A stretch of DNA of 64,000 bases from Trichoplax adhaerens. Lineage: Eukaryota > Placozoa > Uniplacotomia > Trichoplacea > Trichoplacidae. Where the stretch lies: NCBI RefSeq assembly GCF_000150275.1, contig NW_002060945.1, positions 8,763,650-8,827,649 of the forward strand. The letters are read 5' to 3'. The position numbers were made by a program, and so were the translations under genes. Under the pieces are notes generated by a model, which saw only the letters and a program-made list of their open reading frames with translations, was not told the DNA's origin and made no database searches. The number at the start of each line of letters is the position of its first letter. Positions within the stretch are counted from its first letter, which is position 1. Of this stretch, positions 60,001-64,000 are shown piece by piece.

Positions 60001-63000
60001 TATCCAATTGTGCATTGCTTGTTTTGGTATAATTAAATTTTCCCTTGAATTTTTAAAATACTGTACACTGTAATGATATAGGATGATGTTCTACAACTGG
60101 CACAGTAAATTGTAATCGTTTTACAATTCATAGCACATATAACCTGGATACGGTATAGCTAAGTCCTTGTTATTTATTATCTTGATAGAGACAAGCGCTT
60201 GGAGAACAACTATTACGTGAAGTATTTAAATCCCAAGACATAGTTGAAACTGATTACTTTGGCTTAACCTACTACCATCCAAAGGCTCAAACTTATGTAA
60301 GGTTTTGTAATATACTTGTACAACTTAATTTCTTAACAATTACTTACATAGCTATATTTAGGATTTTAGAGATTAATTAACGATTCTAAAACTTCAAGTA
60401 GTCTTAAGTTAAAGAGAAAAATTAGATTAATTCACTTATACACTGTAATTTATCTACCAATACAAATTAAACGTGAAATAATGTGAATAAAACTAATAAC
60501 AGCCCTTTCTCTTTCTTGATTGAAAACAGCTTTGGCTAGAGCCAAAGAAATTGCTTCGAAAACAAATTAAAGGTACAACATTGTAGATTACAGGTCAATA
60601 GAGCCTGTATCGTCTAATTACCAATAGCTATTTAAGCAAATAATTCTAGTTAATACAAGCTTATCGTATTTTATAATCTATTGATACAATGTGTTCACAC
60701 TTTTACAGCTGCTGTTCTGTAAATGCAAGTTATACCGTTTTTTCTAGTAGTTTCTGTTATCACCGTAAGATGTAGCATGTCATTGACTTTATACTATACT
60801 ATGTCAAAACATCAGAGGCTAATCGTTCTTGCAGTATTACTAATAATGACTATGTAATGAATATATATTAACCAGATATTAAGCTATCAAGAAGTTTAAG
60901 TACTATACTTTCGTGTATGTAAACTTAGGTAAAACACCGCACTCTGCCTGGTTTAGAGTCAAATTTTTCATTCGTCCTGATAATCTGCTGGAAGAGCTAA
61001 CAAGGTACGGTACATTGATCTGGACTAACTTACTATATTTCGAGAACCTTAGGATAGGGCAATACTTGCACATTATAAATTTTTAAAATCACTAGACAAG
61101 TTCGTATGTATTAAGACTATAACTCTGCCTAATATATATGCTTGTATTGCTGAATCTTAAAATGTTATTACATACGGTCCTTCAATCTATTACTATGCTA
61201 AATTTATACAGTTGTATACAATATTCATTTCAATACAATTTCAATACGTGCTATACTGTTATTCTATCAAGGCTATTAATTAATTTGTTCATAATTTATT
61301 TGTTTAGGTATCTATTTTATCAGCAAATTCGAAACGACGTTAAGGATGGCAGGTATTTGTTTAACGAATTCAAATTTTTTATCACCTTCTTTAGAATAAT
61401 TTGTAAAATGGTCTGCAACTCATATTATGTTTACGGTTGAAATGCGAATCATAATCAAGATACTTGGAAGTTTAAATATTTTATAATATTTTGATTTAGG
61501 CTTCGCGTTCCACAGGATAAGTTAGCGGTTGTTGGAGCATTCATTATACAAGGTACTTAAAAAGAATTATCGTTCACAAAGCTTACGACTGTCAATACTA
61601 TCCTATTTTATTTAAATAAAGTCACTATCTGCTATTTGATAATTTTACTATTGCTACGGTATCATGCATATGTAATGATATTTATAGAAATGTTTCTATT
61701 ATTTCTAATCTTCATTTCTTAATTACTGATAGCGGAACTTGGTGATTATGATGAAAACTATCATTTATCGGGCTATTTGAAAGATACACAAGTTATTCCA
61801 GATCAGGTATCTCTACGAGGAATCTATAATTATAACGCTAAAATTTTTTGCAGATCATCGTAGAAGAGTAATGATAATAATATTCTATGCACTTGTAACT
61901 AATAGACTGAAGCAGATGAAACGGAAATAGCCAGGATACATAAATCTCTAAGGTGTGCTTGTAGTAACTCTGTCATGGATGGAGGACTATTTCTCTTTAG
62001 TTATTAAAGTTGGCGATAAGAATGTATCTAGTAACCTCTAAAATATTTTATTTAAATTGCAGAGGTCAAAGTCCCGCTGAAGTAGAAAGAAACCTACTGG
62101 CAGTAGTATCTAAATTTAGAACGTACGGGGGTGTATCTTCATCCGTTAGGGTAAGAATTTTATTTTAAAAAACACTGCCCAATTTAAATACTTCCCTTGT
62201 GATAGATTCGGTTTGAATCACCGTACGAGACTAACATTGAAGTGTAATATAGGAGGCTTACGTAGGAGTGATCACTTTATGGACACTTCCCGGAGGAATA
62301 GCCATCGAGCGCAAGGATAAACAACTTGAAATTTTAGGATGGTTGGTATTACTATACTATACTATAAACATATATCATCTTTTTAAATTAGCGGAATTTG
62401 TAAATTATGTTATTTTTAGGACTAGTATCAAAGAATTAAGATTTAAAGGAAAGATTTTTCATGTCGTGATGGAAAAGGTAGGACTCGGAATAAATATATT
62501 AGTATTAGTACACCCCTCGTATAATACGTCCTTCTAAACGTATGTGGTATACCATAACATTTCTTATAGGAACCTGGACAATACTCATGCCGGAATTTTA
62601 GATTTCCTACTTATCGTGCATGTAAAGCTATCTGGAAATTGTGTATTGAATACATTGGATTCTATAGGTCCCACTATTTTCTTTCTATTTCGTTTAATCA
62701 ATTTTATGTATCTATCCGATTTCCTTACTAGCGTTTATAACTAATGTATAATTTTGTTCATTTTAGAAGTAAGAAGGAAAATGCAGATCGTTCTTGGTTT
62801 AATACAATTCAAAGGAAACTACGTTCTGAATCAATGTTTGAATACTGGTAAATATAACTATCGACATCTGCCTAGACATTACAAATCTTAATGCTTATTA
62901 TCTGTCGTTCTAATTACGGTTTCTAGTGGTAGAAATTACGGTGAAGTATATCGGGACAAATCACTTCGGAGACCAAATAAAGCTACTGTCAATAGGTTTG

Positions 63001-63999
63001 TATTGCAATTGCAATTCAATGCGGTCTTAAATTTATTAAATTTTATAGCACGTGTTGATGGAATTTATGATGTTCGTCCTAGAACTCAATCATTACGGAT
63101 AAAGTCTCCAGAACAATCACCAGGTTTCAATTCTGTCTTTCCCCTATCATATATGTCATATTTGTCATCTCATTAGTTCGTGTTAAAGTATAATTCAACG
63201 TAATTATAGACGTAATGTTTTAAATTTTAATTCTTAGGCCCTAGTTCACCACGTAGCTCTCGCAGAAATTCTACCGGTGGAATCTCCAACGATACTAATG
63301 AACCATCTGGAAAATCGTCAACGAATGCCTCAAAACTTGATGGCGAATCTTTCGTAGTAAATGAAAGATAATTATTACATTTTAGAATCTTCTAACTACA
63401 AAATTTAGAAAAAGGAAATATTATTACGGGTAAAAAATAATAATTATCTGTAACGTTGCGTAATTTTTATTAAATAAGGATAATCCTACCGAGCCTAGAA
63501 ATACATGCGAGAAGTCAATTACTGAATTAAAGAAGGTACTCGATTATGTGATAAAATTTGATGCCGTTATGCTGTTAAGGCCGAATGTTAACATTATACT
63601 TTTTATGAAATAGTTAATCGAAACAAAAGAGATTTTTATTGTGTATAAGGTAAGCCTTGTGCTAACTCACTCCTCTGTTTATACACGGGTGTGCTAAATT
63701 TTCATAAATCTGATACGTTTTAGGATGTTATAACTTCAAAAGAATCTTTCACATATGTTGAAGGGCGAAAGAAAAAGAATTCACCAAAGAATAGATATAG
63801 AGATATTCTTCCATGTATATATTGAATATATGCCTGTAATATTCTCACGATTTATGTCATTATAATTTTTTACCATTTTATTCTAATATTCGAATCAGAT
63901 GATCAAACAAGGGTAATATTATCAACCCCCGCTAATGACTACATAAATGCCAGTCTAGTAAATGTAAGCATATAAAAATACACTTAAAATTAGATCCTT
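57014..63999 (+). CDS. FERM-domain protein tyrosine phosphatase, PTPN3/PTPN4-like, 5' part
   Basis: A cytosolic tyrosine phosphatase with a membrane-binding FERM domain; it runs off the right edge. Exon 1 (57014-57111) starts MSGKTTAIKAFRKEISYNIV and ends RFTIH before GTAAGT. A 3-kb intron follows. Exon 2 (about 60190-60298) gives ALGEQLLREVFKSQDIVETD and YFGLTYY. Further exons give LWLEPKKLLRKQI, SAWFRVKFFIRPDNLLEELT, RYLFYQQIRNDVKDG, LRVPQDKLAVVGAFIIQ, AELGDYDENYHLSGYLKDTQ, LRGQSPAEVERNLLAVVSKF, EAYVGVITLWTLPGG, and an FERM-adjacent segment (FEYCGRN). A Ser-rich linker (SPRSSRRNSTGG, about 63245) is joined by a 126-bp intron to CEKSITELKK (63479-63534). The PTP domain then starts: KNRYRDILPYDDQTRVIL and NDYINASLVN. 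The order of these pieces and the YCGR and NRYRDI motifs match PTPN3/PTPN4, but no PDZ domain is present. The catalytic HCSAGxGR loop lies outside the window. Confidence 0.88.
57112..60188. other. Large first intron of the PTPN3/4-like gene
   Basis: The donor GTAAGT after RFTIH and the acceptor before RQALGEQ join in phase 0, making a 3-kb intron that is unusually long for this window. It holds a C-run followed by an A-run (57470-57492). I saw no conserved gene inside it. Enhancer content cannot be judged from sequence alone. Confidence 0.7.
57470..57492. repeat. Poly-C/poly-A homopolymer tract
   Basis: About 13 C followed immediately by about 10 A, inside the first intron of the PTPN3/4-like gene. 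Length is likely to be unreliable in the assembly. Confidence 0.9.
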
Positions 64000-64000
64000 T

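Overview
The window is nuclear DNA of an animal. Every recognisable gene except one is split by many short GT-AG introns (mostly about 60-400 bp), the DNA is AT-rich, and the gene set is metazoan: SCAP, AVL9, STUB1/CHIP, a FERM-type PTPN3/PTPN4-like phosphatase, peroxisomal EHHADH, and the ciliary proteins SPAG6 and CFAP210. Compact gene spacing, AT-richness and ciliary genes would fit an early-branching animal such as a placozoan. That taxonomic guess is inference, and no sequence search was possible.

Layout from left to right. The 3' half of AVL9 (+) opens the window. About 3.7 kb of gene-poor DNA follows, with a degenerate tandem repeat near 4.8-5.4 kb. DDX23/PRP28 (+) and CFAP210 (-) are tail to tail. 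CFAP210 and EHHADH (+) are head to head. A 6-kb non-coding block (21.1-27.1 kb) holds satellite arrays with units of about 121 bp and 202 bp and a 50-N gap; the sequence on the two sides of the gap looks like a redundant copy of the same locus. NFX1 (+) and SPAG6 (-) are tail to tail. Then comes a 6-kb repeat-rich interval that contains a small CISD3-like gene (+). Intronless STUB1 (+) and SCAP (-) are tail to tail. A 4.9-kb interval full of tandem duplications and GTACAGTAC-type palindromes follows. The window ends inside a FERM-FA-PTP tyrosine phosphatase (+).

The genes do not form one pathway. They cover spliceosome (DDX23), axoneme (CFAP210, SPAG6), peroxisomal beta-oxidation (EHHADH), mRNA/transcription regulation (NFX1), mitochondrial Fe-S biology (CISD3-like), protein quality control (STUB1), sterol/SREBP control (SCAP), secretory traffic (AVL9) and membrane-associated phosphatase signalling.

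The most interesting points are these. SCAP differs from mammals at all three residues whose mutation makes mammalian SCAP sterol-insensitive (Tyr298, Leu315, Asp443). The PTPN3/4-like gene has no room for the usual PDZ domain. The satellite block appears to be a false duplication across an assembly gap. Short GTACAGTAC-type palindromes cluster in the intergenic repeats.
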